From Clostridiaceae bacterium (lineage in GTDB: Bacteria > Bacillota > Clostridia > Lachnospirales > Lachnospiraceae): a DNA stretch of 64,000 nt. Position numbers and translations under genes: made by a program. The notes under the pieces were generated by a model, which saw only the letters and a list, made by a program, of their open reading frames with translations, made no database searches and was not told the DNA's origin. The stretch is from NCBI GenBank assembly GCA_910574345.1, contig CAJSZV010000008.1:124001-188000 (forward strand). Reading direction: 5' to 3'. Below are positions 53,272 through 61,241 of this stretch, piece after piece; the stretch's first letter is position 1; every line of letters starts with the position of its first letter.

Positions 53272-54596
53272 GTAAACCAATCGTAGCAATCGTAGGGCGT
53301 CCCAATGTGGGCAAGTCTACCTTGTTTAACGCAATCGCCGGGGATATGATTTCTATTGTGAAAGACACTCCCGGAGTGACCAGGGACCGGATCTACGCGG
53401 AGTGTACCTGGCTGAATATGAATTTTACATTGATTGATACCGGTGGAATCGAGCCGGATACCAGCGATATCATTTTGTCCCAGATGAGGGAGCAGGCACA
53501 GACCGCCATCTCCACGGCTGATGTGATTATCTTTATGGTGGATGTGCGCCAGGGGCTGGTGGACTCTGATTTCAGGGTGGCGGATATGCTGAGGAAGTCC
53601 AGAAAGCCCATTGTCCTTGTGGTCAATAAAGTGGACAGCTTACAGAAGTACGGCAACGACATTTATGAGTTTTACAACCTTGGAATCGGCGAGCCTTTTG
53701 CCGTTTCCGCGGCTTCCCGTCTTGGAATCGGCGATATGCTGGATGTGGTTACCAGTCATTTCAGCACAAAGGGTCTGGAGGAAGAGGAGGATGACCGCCC
53801 CAGGATCGCTATTGTGGGCAAGCCCAATGTGGGCAAGTCTTCCATTATTAATAAGCTGACCGGAGAGAACCGGGTGATTGTGTCCGATATAGCGGGAACC
53901 ACCAGAGATGCGGTGGATACCAACGTAGTCCGGGGAGATACGGAATATGTCTTTATTGACACGGCGGGTCTTAGGAGAAAGAATAAGATCAAGGAAGAAC
54001 TGGAACGGTATACCATTATCCGTGCGGTTACTGCCGTGGAGCGGGCGGATGTGGTTATCGTAGTCATAGACGCCACGGAAGGCGTGACGGAGCAGGACGC
54101 CAAGATCGCCGGGATCGCCCACGAAAGAGGAAAGGGCATTATCATCGCTGTGAATAAATGGGATGCCATAGAGAAGAATGACAAGACCATCTATGAATTT
54201 ACGAAAAAGATTCAGAATACTCTTTCTTTTATGACCTATGCCGAGATGGTGTTCATCTCCGCCGTGACAGGTCAGAGGATGGAAAAGCTGTTTGAAATCA
54301 TTGATATGGTGCGTCAGAATCAGAATCTGCGTGTATCCACAGGAGTGCTGAATGAGATTATGACCGAGGCAGTAGCCCTCAAGCAGCCTCCGTCAGACAA
54401 GGGAAAACGTCTGCGGCTTTACTACATTACCCAGGTGGCCGTGAAACCGCCTACTTTTGTAATATTTGTCAATGACAAGGAACTGATGCATTTTTCATAT
54501 ACCAGGTACTTGGAGAACCGGATTCGGGAGTCTTTTGGATTCAGGGGAACCGCTCTTAAGTTCATTATCAGAGAACGTTCAGGAAAGGATGCATAA
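53268..54596 (+). CDS. der: Ribosome biogenesis GTPase Der (EngA)
   Basis: A 442-residue protein with two tandem GTPase domains, [12 protein letters not shown] at the start and [13 protein letters not shown] near residue 183, each followed by switch regions ([17 protein letters not shown]) and base-specificity motifs NKVD and NKWD. The C-terminal KH-like domain (about 350-442) docks on the 50S subunit. Essential for 50S assembly. Coupled to DUF512 upstream, 3 bases before plsY. Confidence 0.97.
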   Translation: MSKPIVAIVGRPNVGKSTLFNAIAGDMISIVKDTPGVTRDRIYAECTWLNMNFTLIDTGGIEPDTSDIILSQMREQAQTAISTADVIIFMVDVRQGLVDSDFRVADMLRKSRKPIVLVVNKVDSLQKYGNDIYEFYNLGIGEPFAVSAASRLGIGDMLDVVTSHFSTKGLEEEEDDRPRIAIVGKPNVGKSSIINKLTGENRVIVSDIAGTTRDAVDTNVVRGDTEYVFIDTAGLRRKNKIKEELERYTIIRAVTAVERADVVIVVIDATEGVTEQDAKIAGIAHERGKGIIIAVNKWDAIEKNDKTIYEFTKKIQNTLSFMTYAEMVFISAVTGQRMEKLFEIIDMVRQNQNLRVSTGVLNEIMTEAVALKQPPSDKGKRLRLYYITQVAVKPPTFVIFVNDKELMHFSYTRYLENRIRESFGFRGTALKFIIRERSGKDA

Positions 54597-54599
54597 TAT

Positions 54600-55235
54600 A
54601 TGGAACGAATCATATGCCTTGTGTTGGGATATTGCTTCGGATTGTTTCAAACAGGATATCTCTACAGCAAAAAACATCATGTGGACATCAAAAAGGAGGG
54701 AAGCGGCAATTCCGGCAGCACCAATGTGCTTCGGGTTATGGGAGTGAAGGCCGGGATCATCGTGTTCTTAGGAGACGCGGGAAAAACCATTCTGGCCTGC
54801 GTGGCGGCCCGGATTCTGTTTGGAGGAAAAGCGGATATGGTAAATCTCTTAGTCCTCTATGCAGCTCTTGGGGCTATTCTGGGTCATAATTATCCCTTCT
54901 ACATGCATTTTAACGGAGGCAAGGGGATTGCGTGCACGGCAGGACTTTTGGCGTCCATTGACTGGCGTCTTATGCTGATCTGCCTTATTGTGTTTGTGGT
55001 GATTGTGGCGGCTACCCGGTATGTGTCTCTTGGTTCATTGGTTGTGGTGAGTATTTTCATGGCCTGGATGGTGGTGTTCGGGATGATGGGAGAGTACGGG
55101 GTGCGTCCGGGCCTTCTGCCGGAATTTTACGGGGTGGCGGGAGTTATCGCGGCTCTTGCGTTCCTCAGACATCGGGCCAACTTAAACCGGCTTTTACATG
55201 GGACGGAGAATAAGATCGGTGTGAAGAAAAAGTAA
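54600..55235 (+). CDS. plsY: Acyl-phosphate:glycerol-3-phosphate acyltransferase
   Basis: A 211-residue membrane enzyme with about five to six helices that acylates glycerol-3-phosphate in phospholipid synthesis. Signature segments are the first loop EGSGNSGSTNVLRVMG and the second HNYPFYMHFNGGKGIAC. The ATG lies 3 bases after der. Its product gene neighbour gpsA makes its substrate. Confidence 0.95.
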   Translation: MERIICLVLGYCFGLFQTGYLYSKKHHVDIKKEGSGNSGSTNVLRVMGVKAGIIVFLGDAGKTILACVAARILFGGKADMVNLLVLYAALGAILGHNYPFYMHFNGGKGIACTAGLLASIDWRLMLICLIVFVVIVAATRYVSLGSLVVVSIFMAWMVVFGMMGEYGVRPGLLPEFYGVAGVIAALAFLRHRANLNRLLHGTENKIGVKKK

Positions 55236-55275
55236 GCTGTCATAGCAGAAAGCAGCAAAAGGGTCAGGAGGATAT

Positions 55276-56304
55276 ATGGCAAAAATCGGAATCATCGGAG
55301 CAGGGACCTGGGGCACGGCTCTGGGCCTTCTGCTGTATGGCAACGGACATGAGGTAATCTTATGGTCTGCTTTTGAGAGAGAAGCCAGTCATCTTAAGGA
55401 ACGAAGAGAGCATCCCAACCTTCCGGGAGTTCATCTTCCGGATGATATGGAGTTTACGGCTTCTGTTGAGGAGGCTATGGAGGACAGGGAGGTTCTGGTT
55501 CTGGCAGTCCCGTCCATCTATGTAAGATCCACGGCAAAGGTCATGGCGCCTTTTTGCGGAGAAGGCCAGATCATCGTCAATGTGGCAAAGGGGATTGAGG
55601 AATCCACTCTCATGACTCTTTCCCAGGTCATCGAAGAGGAGCTTCCCAAAGCATATGTGGCGGTTCTGTCAGGCCCAAGCCACGCGGAGGAGGTAAGCCG
55701 GGGAATCCCTACTACCTGTGTGGTGGGTGCTCCGGACAGGGAAGGGGCACAGCGGATACAGAACCTGTTCATGAGCCCTGCGTTCCGGGTGTATATAAGT
55801 CCCGATGTACTGGGAATCGAACTGGGAGGTTCCCTGAAAAATGTTATAGCCCTGGCGGCGGGGATCGCCGACGGTCTGGAGTATGGAGACAACACCAAAG
55901 CAGCGCTGATCACCAGAGGAATCCACGAGATCGCCCGGCTGGGAATGAAGATGGGCGGAGCATTCGAGACCTTTAGCGGACTGTCAGGAATCGGAGATCT
56001 GATTGTCACCTGCGCCAGCATGCACAGCCGCAACCGAAGGGCTGGAATTCTTATGGGTAAGGGATATTCCATGGAAGAAGCCATGAAAGAAGTGAGTATG
56101 GTGGTGGAAGGTGTCTACTCAGCCAAAGCCGCCTGGAAACTGGCAGAGAAGTATCAGGTATCTATGCCCATCGTGGAACAGGTGAACCTGGTGCTGTTTG
56201 AGGGGAAGGATCCGAAAACAGCGGTTTCGGAGCTGATGATGCGGGATAAGACCAGCGAGGACGGCGGCAGGCTTTCGTGGAATCACCCAGGGGATCGAGA
56301 ATGA
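55276..56304 (+). CDS. gpsA: Glycerol-3-phosphate dehydrogenase [NAD(P)+]
   Basis: A 342-residue enzyme that reduces dihydroxyacetone phosphate to glycerol-3-phosphate for PlsY. It has the Rossmann loop IGIIGAGTWGTALGLLLYGN, the substrate lysine in GGSLKNVIALAAGIADG, SGPSHAEEVSRGIPT, and the C-terminal helical domain with GLSGIGDLIVTC. AGGAGG before the ATG. End of the der-plsY-gpsA unit, followed by a terminator. Confidence 0.97.
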   Translation: MAKIGIIGAGTWGTALGLLLYGNGHEVILWSAFEREASHLKERREHPNLPGVHLPDDMEFTASVEEAMEDREVLVLAVPSIYVRSTAKVMAPFCGEGQIIVNVAKGIEESTLMTLSQVIEEELPKAYVAVLSGPSHAEEVSRGIPTTCVVGAPDREGAQRIQNLFMSPAFRVYISPDVLGIELGGSLKNVIALAAGIADGLEYGDNTKAALITRGIHEIARLGMKMGGAFETFSGLSGIGDLIVTCASMHSRNRRAGILMGKGYSMEEAMKEVSMVVEGVYSAKAAWKLAEKYQVSMPIVEQVNLVLFEGKDPKTAVSELMMRDKTSEDGGRLSWNHPGDRE

Positions 56305-56318
56305 TATGGAAAAAAATG

Positions 56319-56359
56319 GAAACTGAAGCGAGAAAGAGCGCGACAGTTTCTTTTTTTTT
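56319..56359 (+). terminator. Terminator of der-plsY-gpsA operon
   Basis: GGAAACTG / CAGTTTC stem with a GC-containing loop followed by nine T residues (56351-56359). Confidence 0.9.
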
Positions 56360-56424
56360 GTGCCAAAATAATGAATGTAATGTGAATTGCTTAATGATGC
56401 TTAAAAAAGAGAAAGGAGACGATG

Positions 56425-57012
56425 ATGGGGAATACTTACGGATACATTCGGGTAAGCAGCTGTGACCAGAACGAAGACAGGCAGTTGATTGCACTGAGAG
56501 AACTTGCCGTTCCGGCCAGGAATATTTTTATGGACAAACAGTCAGGGAAAGATTTTAATCGTCCCGAATATAGAAAAATGGTTCGGAGACTTAAAAAAGA
56601 GGATTTGCTGTATGTCAAAAGCATTGACAGGCTGGGGCGCAATTACACGGAGATCTTGGAACAATGGCGGATTCTGACAAGAGAAAAAGGCGTTGATATC
56701 GTAGTCCTGGACATGCCACTTTTGGATACCAGAAGGGGAAAGGATCTTATGGGCACGTTTTTAAGTGACATTGTTCTGCAGATTCTGTCTTTTGTAGCGG
56801 AGAATGAAAGAAGCAGCATTCATCAGCGCCAGGCCGAGGGGATCGCCGCAGCGAAAGCGAAAGGAGTACAGTTCGGTCGTCCGCTAAAGCCTCTGCCGGA
56901 CAATTTTTACGAGATGTGTCAATTATGGAAGGCTGGGAAAATCACGGGGACAGCCGCTGCAAAAGCCTGCAACATGCCTTTGTCTACCTTTCGGTATCGG
57001 GCCAATTCATGA
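56425..57012 (+). CDS. Small serine recombinase (resolvase/invertase family)
   Basis: A 195-residue serine recombinase. The catalytic Ser is S11 in YGYIRVSSCDQNEDRQ; SIDRLGRNYTEILEQW supplies the active-site Asp-Arg region. The long E helix (about 100-135) leads to a C-terminal helix-turn-helix (ITGTAAAKACNMPLSTFRYR). The length matches resolvases and invertases rather than large phage integrases. Either of two adjacent ATGs can start it (56422 or 56425), just after AAAGGAG. No partner transposase or invertible gene was seen; candidate target palindrome at 57171-57198. It marks the start of the accessory region behind gpsA. Confidence 0.92.
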   Translation: MGNTYGYIRVSSCDQNEDRQLIALRELAVPARNIFMDKQSGKDFNRPEYRKMVRRLKKEDLLYVKSIDRLGRNYTEILEQWRILTREKGVDIVVLDMPLLDTRRGKDLMGTFLSDIVLQILSFVAENERSSIHQRQAEGIAAAKAKGVQFGRPLKPLPDNFYEMCQLWKAGKITGTAAAKACNMPLSTFRYRANS

Positions 57013-57170
57013 GAAAGATAAATGATCGGAAATGAAGATTTTACAATAATGTGTACTTTTTTGTAAATGACTTACAGCCCTTTACATAGAACAGAATACC
57101 ACATAAAAGTCGGATTTTCAATACCTGAACCCTATAAAATTTCCAAAGTCTCCATGCCGGGACTCTGCAG

Positions 57171-57198
57171 ATAAAGTGTACGAAAAAGTACACTTTAT
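57171..57198. repeat. Palindrome downstream of the serine recombinase
   Basis: ATAAAGTGTAC-GAAAAA-GTACACTTTAT is a perfect 11-bp inverted repeat. A single half-site-like GTGTACTTTTTTG occurs at 57051. It may be a recombinase site or a regulator operator, or a terminator-like hairpin. Confidence 0.4.
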
Positions 57199-57235
57199 TG
57201 CTATGGGGAAAATCGGAGAATGGGGGCGTGAAAAT

Positions 57236-57721
57236 ATGAGGCATTCCACAAAAAAGCTGGATCTGACCGGTCAGAGGTATGGGAAACTGACGGTTTTGGA
57301 GCCGGCCCCCAATATAGGAACCAAGACAGCGTGGCTCTGTCGCTGCGACTGCGGTCAGGAGACAGTGGTCAGAACCTATCATCTGCGCAGCGGACACACG
57401 GTCAGCTGCGGTTGCATAGTGCCGGAAGGAGCTGGTGCAGGCCTTGGTTGCCTGACCTATGTAGATGGAACCTGTGTGGAAATGCTGAGGGCCAAGACGG
57501 TGAGACGGAATAATACCAGCGGTGTGCCGGGAGTGGACTGGAGAGTTTCCAAAGGGCTGTGGAGAGCTTCCATCTGCTTTAAGGGAAAGCGGTATTATCT
57601 TGGCAGCTACAAAAACTTCGAGGACGCAGTCAAAGCCCGCAGACGGGCGGAGGAAAACATGCATGACCGCTTTTTGAGCGAATTTGCTGCCAAGGCCTCA
57701 CAAAAGGCTGCCGGCAGTTGA
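57236..57721 (+). CDS. AP2-domain DNA-binding protein with zinc-ribbon-like N-terminus
   Basis: A 161-residue protein. The start at ATG 57236 follows GGGGGCG; a further in-frame ATG at 57203 is possible. Residues about 8-60 carry LTGQRYGKLTVLEPAPNIGT and the cysteine pattern CRCDCG ... SCGC, probably a metal-binding fold. Residues about 85-145 form an AP2/ERF-type three-stranded sheet: NTSGVPGVDWRVSKGLWRAS, then RYYLGSYKNFEDAVKARRRA. Bacterial AP2 proteins are typical of phage or mobile homing-nuclease-related genes, though here no HNH domain is visible. Function unknown, probably DNA binding. Codon use and the adjacent recombinase support acquisition by transfer. Confidence 0.82.
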   Translation: MRHSTKKLDLTGQRYGKLTVLEPAPNIGTKTAWLCRCDCGQETVVRTYHLRSGHTVSCGCIVPEGAGAGLGCLTYVDGTCVEMLRAKTVRRNNTSGVPGVDWRVSKGLWRASICFKGKRYYLGSYKNFEDAVKARRRAEENMHDRFLSEFAAKASQKAAGS

Positions 57722-57928
57722 TCCCCACAGGCAGCAGGCCAAGGGGGCATGTTTGCGGCGCGAAGCGAATGCTTTAGAGTATGTCCATTATCCTGCCTTA
57801 ATCCGGCGGGTATTTGACATACGTGGACAGCCGCCAAGTCCGGAAAGTTCGGCAGGGCCGGTTGTGTTCACAAGAAAAAGAGGGAGAGGGGGAAAGGTAT
57901 GCTTCAGGGAAGAATGCCTATGGCATGC

Positions 57929-57958
57929 CCCGCCGTCAACTGCGTCGATGACGGCGGG
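57929..57958 (+). other. Strong hairpin upstream of the riboswitch pair
   Basis: Perfect 10-bp stem CCCGCCGTCA / TGACGGCGGG with a 10-base loop, ending 5 bases before the first aptamer. No T tract follows; it may insulate or compete with the first aptamer's outer stem. Confidence 0.5.
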
Positions 57959-57963
57959 AGCAG

Positions 57964-58061
57964 AATCTGATATGACGCAGGGGCAAACCATGGGAAACCG
58001 TGGGGCAGCAAAGCTATGGGAACTAAGGTATCGTTCCGGACGACACGATGCTATGTTAGCC
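57964..58061 (+). promoter_or_regulatory. Cyclic-di-GMP-I (GEMM) riboswitch aptamer, first copy
   Basis: The conserved GEMM-I core is readable: ACGCAGGGGCAAACC, the P2 arm closed by a GAAA tetraloop (CCATGG-GAAA-CCGTGG), then GCAGCAAAGC (tetraloop-receptor side), GGGAACTAAGG, and the P3 return strand ACGATGCTATGTTAGCC. The order and spacing follow the known Vc2 type. Boundaries are approximate; the outer P1 stem is weak or remote in this copy. Confidence 0.85.
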
Positions 58062-58176
58062 CGGCTGCTGGAACAGGGGCAACCCGTCTGAAAAGACGGC
58101 TTCGCAAAGCCAGGGGACTAAAGCATAAAATCCGGGAAAATCATCCGGAGAGTATGCCATGTCGGCCCAGCCGCCG
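58062..58176 (+). promoter_or_regulatory. Cyclic-di-GMP-I (GEMM) riboswitch aptamer, second copy
   Basis: Second aptamer directly after the first: ACAGGGGCAACCC, P2 CCGTCT-GAAA-AGACGG, TTCGCAAAGCC, GGGGACTAAAGC, a P3 arm capped around 58130-58145 (TCCGG / CCGGA), and the return strand TATGCCATGTCGGCC. P1 pairs 58062-58071 with 58167-58176 with one mismatch. Its 5' P1 strand begins at the immediate end of the first aptamer. It lies 47 bases before the ATG of the surface protein. Confidence 0.88.
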
Positions 58177-58223
58177 GATACTTTGCATCCGAACGATGAT
58201 TTAGCAAAGAAAGGAAGATTTAT

Positions 58224-61142
58224 ATGAAGTTAAAAAAAACCTTAAAAAGACTGCGCAGACGCGGCTTTGCTCTGCTGCTTGCCGCATTGGTAAGTATCAA
58301 TGCTGTGCCGTGTACTGTTTTTGGTGCGGTAGATGAGGTGGATACCGTAAGCGAAGCTTTATCCGGCGAGGATTCGGACGAAGGCTCTGAGTCATGGGAA
58401 AGCACAGATACAGAATCTGCGTCGGAAGGAGACAATACCGGTGCTGATGCAGACGCAGAGGCGAATACGGACACAGAGGCAGATGACGGCAGTGACAAGG
58501 AAGTGACTGATACGGATTCTGACTCCGGTGACAGCACGGATGCCGGGACCGATACCGGATCTGGCGACGGCGCGGAGACTGACGGCGCTTCTGACCTTGA
58601 AGACAGCGCTGAGAGAGAGCCTGGTTCTGATTCCGATAGCAGTACAGAGAGAGAGCCCGGTTCTGATTCTGATGGCAGTACAGAGGCAGAGCCCGGTTCT
58701 GATTCTGATGGCAGTACAGAGGCAGAGTCCGGTTCTGATTCCGATGGCAGTACAGAGACAGAGCCCGGTTCTGATTCCGAAGGCAGTACAGAGGCAGAGC
58801 CCGGTTCTGATTCCGAAGGAAGCACCGAGACAGACGCCGGGTCGGAAGATCTTGGGGAAACGGATTCTGATTCCGATGGCAATACCGGGACCGAAACGGA
58901 TACGGACTCTGGCAATGACGGCAATGCAGATGCGGATATGGATAATAACGAAAATGCTGACATGAATGAAGAGGGCAATGCAGAAACGGATGTAAATAAG
59001 GAGACGGACGGTGCTGACGGGAAGAATGATACGGAAGCAAAGGCGGATGATAAAGAGAATTCCCATATTTTATCTGACGGAAATGTTTTGGATACAAAAC
59101 TCCCTGAAGATGCGAAATTGCCTGAAAAGCCGGAAATCCCCGTTGTTCCTGCAGAACCTTTGCCTGATGAAGTTCAGACATTTCTGGATGCAGTAAGCAA
59201 TATTCCCGAAATTACAGGGGATAATCTGGAAGAGTATATTGAAAAGATCAGCGCTGCAATTGATGCTTATGCTGCGCTTCTGGAAGCCGGGCTGGAAGAT
59301 TATGAAGGCGTGGCCGCTGCTTTGCAAAGGGCGGAGCTGGCCTATGGGGCAGCCGCCGAGACGTTGGGCTTGGGGACTGCGACATTCGCAAGTGAAGCAG
59401 AAAAGGTCATTACGGGCGAAGGCATGGAAATTGTTAAACAAAGCGGTGTAACAATCAATCCAGGTGCAGCCGCCCCAAGTGGCAATATAGGAAGGCCTGG
59501 AAATTTAAACAATTATGGCGGGACAATTGACAAAAAGGTTGAGGATGATGGATTTTATTATCGTTGTCCGACGAATACTATCGTGGGCAAGAATTGCGGC
59601 CATGTTGTTGCCCAGTACATTCCTGACGAATATTGCAATATAACTACTACACTCAGTAATGGAGCTATTATTGATAATGTGAATTATACAGTGGGGACTT
59701 TTCCTGGCACCCAAAATCCATGTATAAAACTCAATTATGGCAGTGTACAGCCAGGCACAACAAAAGTGGAGATGGAGTATTATGTCATTTACAATGTAAA
59801 GCATGAGTCTGGATATTGTACTTGCGGACGATATACCACTATCCCTTCCGATTATTCCTGGCATAAATACGATGTTACAGTTAATGCCGATTATATCTTG
59901 CGCTATGACCTTGACGGAGGTACAGGCAATATCGGTTCAACAACAAAAACCGTTCCCAAAACCTCTGAAAACTTAACGATTACAAAACAGGAACCGACAC
60001 GTGACGGCTATAATTTTGTCGGATGGGAAGTAAAAGGACCGGATGGGAGTACAACCGTTTATAAAGCCAATGAAGTCATTACTTTGAATTGGGAAAAAGG
60101 CCCAACTGTTGAGCAGACATTAGTGGCGAAGTGGGAGAAGATCGCTGAGGGAGATGCGGATGCGGACGCCGATGATGATGCGGATAGTGACGCGGATGCG
60201 GATGCGGATAGTGACGCGGATGCGGATGCGGATAGTGACGCGGATGCGGATGCGGACAGCGATGCGGATAGTGACGCGGATGCGGATGCAGATAGTGATG
60301 CGGATGCCGACAGTGATGCAGATGCGGATGCAGATAGTGATGCGGATAGTGACGCGGATGCGGATGCGGATAGTGACGCGGATGCGGATGCAGATAGTGA
60401 TGCGGATGCCGACAGTGATGCAGATGCGGATGCGGATAGTGACGCGGATGCGGATGCGGATAGTGACGCGGATGCGGATGCGGACAGCGATGCGGATAGT
60501 GACGCGGATGCGGATGCGGACAGCGATGCGGATGCCGACAGTGATGCAGATGCGGATGCAGATAGTGATGCGGATAGTGACGCGGATGCGGATGCGGATG
60601 CGGATAGTGACGCGGATGCGGATGCGGACAGTGATGCGGATAGTGACGCGGATGCGGATGCAGATAGTGATGCGGATGCCGACAGTGATGCAGATGCGGA
60701 TAGTGACACCGATGCGGATAGTGACGCCGATGCGGACGCCGACAGTGACGCCGATGCGGACGCGGACAGCGATGCGGATAGTGACACGGATGCAGATGCC
60801 GACAGTGATGCGGACACCGATTCAGACTCCGATTCCGGCAGTGATACAGAGACACCGCCGACGAATATGTATACAAGAGTTGTATATGAAAGCAGCAGTG
60901 ACGAAGATGTGGTTCCCACTGTAATTCCTCTTGCAGCCATTCCGAATCAAAATGTTCCTTTAGCGGAAATTCCTGATGAGGCTGTGCCCCTGGCAATGAT
61001 TATTGACGAGGAGGTTCCTTTGGCAGGTCTTCCCAAAACAGGGGATACTTCCCAGGCATCAGGGCTTCTTGCACTGATTTCCGGAATGCTCCTTGCCCTG
61101 GTGGCTCTGGACGGAAAACGGCACAAAGAAAATCAGATGTAA
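58224..61142 (+). CDS. LPKTG-anchored surface protein with long acidic repeats
   Basis: A 972-residue exported protein. The signal peptide is about 1-37 ([20 protein letters not shown]). Residues 38-310 are extremely acidic and include six 12-residue repeats (130-201, type E[11 protein letters not shown]). Residues 314-385 are helical, rich in Ala, Glu and Leu. Residues 391-550 form an unrecognised domain with cysteines (RCPTN, GKNCGH, YCTCG). Residues about 555-637 form an InlB/Listeria-Bacteroides-type repeat (DLDGGTGN ... GYNFVGWEV). Residues 644-875 are Asp-Ala/Asp-Ser repeats. A linker with VPLA/IPLA units leads to LPKTG (936-940), a hydrophobic helix and KRHK, a sortase signal. This suggests a stalk-borne adhesin or matrix protein switched by c-di-GMP through the two upstream riboswitches. 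No sortase gene is in view. Confidence 0.9.
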   Translation: MKLKKTLKRLRRRGFALLLAALVSINAVPCTVFGAVDEVDTVSEALSGEDSDEGSESWESTDTESASEGDNTGADADAEANTDTEADDGSDKEVTDTDSDSGDSTDAGTDTGSGDGAETDGASDLEDSAEREPGSDSDSSTEREPGSDSDGSTEAEPGSDSDGSTEAESGSDSDGSTETEPGSDSEGSTEAEPGSDSEGSTETDAGSEDLGETDSDSDGNTGTETDTDSGNDGNADADMDNNENADMNEEGNAETDVNKETDGADGKNDTEAKADDKENSHILSDGNVLDTKLPEDAKLPEKPEIPVVPAEPLPDEVQTFLDAVSNIPEITGDNLEEYIEKISAAIDAYAALLEAGLEDYEGVAAALQRAELAYGAAAETLGLGTATFASEAEKVITGEGMEIVKQSGVTINPGAAAPSGNIGRPGNLNNYGGTIDKKVEDDGFYYRCPTNTIVGKNCGHVVAQYIPDEYCNITTTLSNGAIIDNVNYTVGTFPGTQNPCIKLNYGSVQPGTTKVEMEYYVIYNVKHESGYCTCGRYTTIPSDYSWHKYDVTVNADYILRYDLDGGTGNIGSTTKTVPKTSENLTITKQEPTRDGYNFVGWEVKGPDGSTTVYKANEVITLNWEKGPTVEQTLVAKWEKIAEGDADADADDDADSDADADADSDADADADSDADADADSDADSDADADADSDADADSDADADADSDADSDADADADSDADADADSDADADSDADADADSDADADADSDADADADSDADSDADADADSDADADSDADADADSDADSDADADADADSDADADADSDADSDADADADSDADADSDADADSDTDADSDADADADSDADADADSDADSDTDADADSDADTDSDSDSGSDTETPPTNMYTRVVYESSSDEDVVPTVIPLAAIPNQNVPLAEIPDEAVPLAMIIDEEVPLAGLPKTGDTSQASGLLALISGMLLALVALDGKRHKENQM
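58611..58826 (+). repeat. Six tandem 36-bp repeats in the surface protein gene
   Basis: Each unit encodes E-(R/A/T)-E-(P/S)-G-S-D-S-(D/E)-(G/S)-S-T; a partial unit follows to about 58850. The DNA copies are more than 80 percent alike by eye, consistent with recent expansion. Confidence 0.85.
60153..60846 (+). repeat. Asp-Ala/Asp-Ser low-complexity array (about 690 bp)
   Basis: Built of hexamers GATGCG, GACGCG, GATAGT and GACAGT arranged as higher-order DADADS and DADS blocks. The array has no stop codon in several frames on both strands. Length is likely to vary between strains and short-read assemblies may have collapsed it. Confidence 0.9.
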
Positions 61143-61164
61143 AAAGCAAGTTCCTATGATATGC

Positions 61165-61194
61165 TGCGGCCCGAATAAACGGGCCGCAATTTTT
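61165..61194 (+). terminator. Terminator of the surface protein gene
   Basis: Perfect 9-bp stem TGCGGCCCG / CGGGCCGCA, 6-base loop, then ATTTTTC. Confidence 0.85.
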
Positions 61195-61241
61195 CGATTA
61201 CACGGAACACAGTCAAGTACGATTGAAATGGAGCCAAAACA

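Larger units (their letters stand above)
57722..58223 (+). other. Long structured leader of the LPKTG surface protein gene
   Basis: This roughly 500-base stretch contains a GGCGG / CCGCC pairing region (about 57803-57834), a strong hairpin (57929-57958) and two tandem c-di-GMP-I aptamers (57964-58176). It ends in the ribosome site AAAGGAAG. No protein gene is apparent and I could not place a convincing promoter; TTGACA at 57814 has no good -10. Confidence 0.6.

Noticed and set aside
57803-57842. A third c-di-GMP aptamer upstream of the tandem pair
   Set aside because: The CAGCCGCC word recalls the end of the second aptamer, but the GGGCAAACC and GCAAAGC core elements are absent.
57684-58091. 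135-codon frame running across the first riboswitch
   Set aside because: It starts inside the AP2 gene, has no ribosome site, and overlaps a conserved RNA structure.
60153-60846. Possible CRISPR array
   Set aside because: The repeats are contiguous hexamers that are in frame with a long gene, with no unique spacers and no cas genes.
60059-60996. Long open frames on both strands through the Asp-Ala/Asp-Ser array, including 293- and 305-residue antisense frames
   Set aside because: They arise because GATGCG/GATAGT hexamers contain no stops in several frames; the composition is pure Ser-Ala or His-Pro-Arg repeats, and there is no ribosome site.
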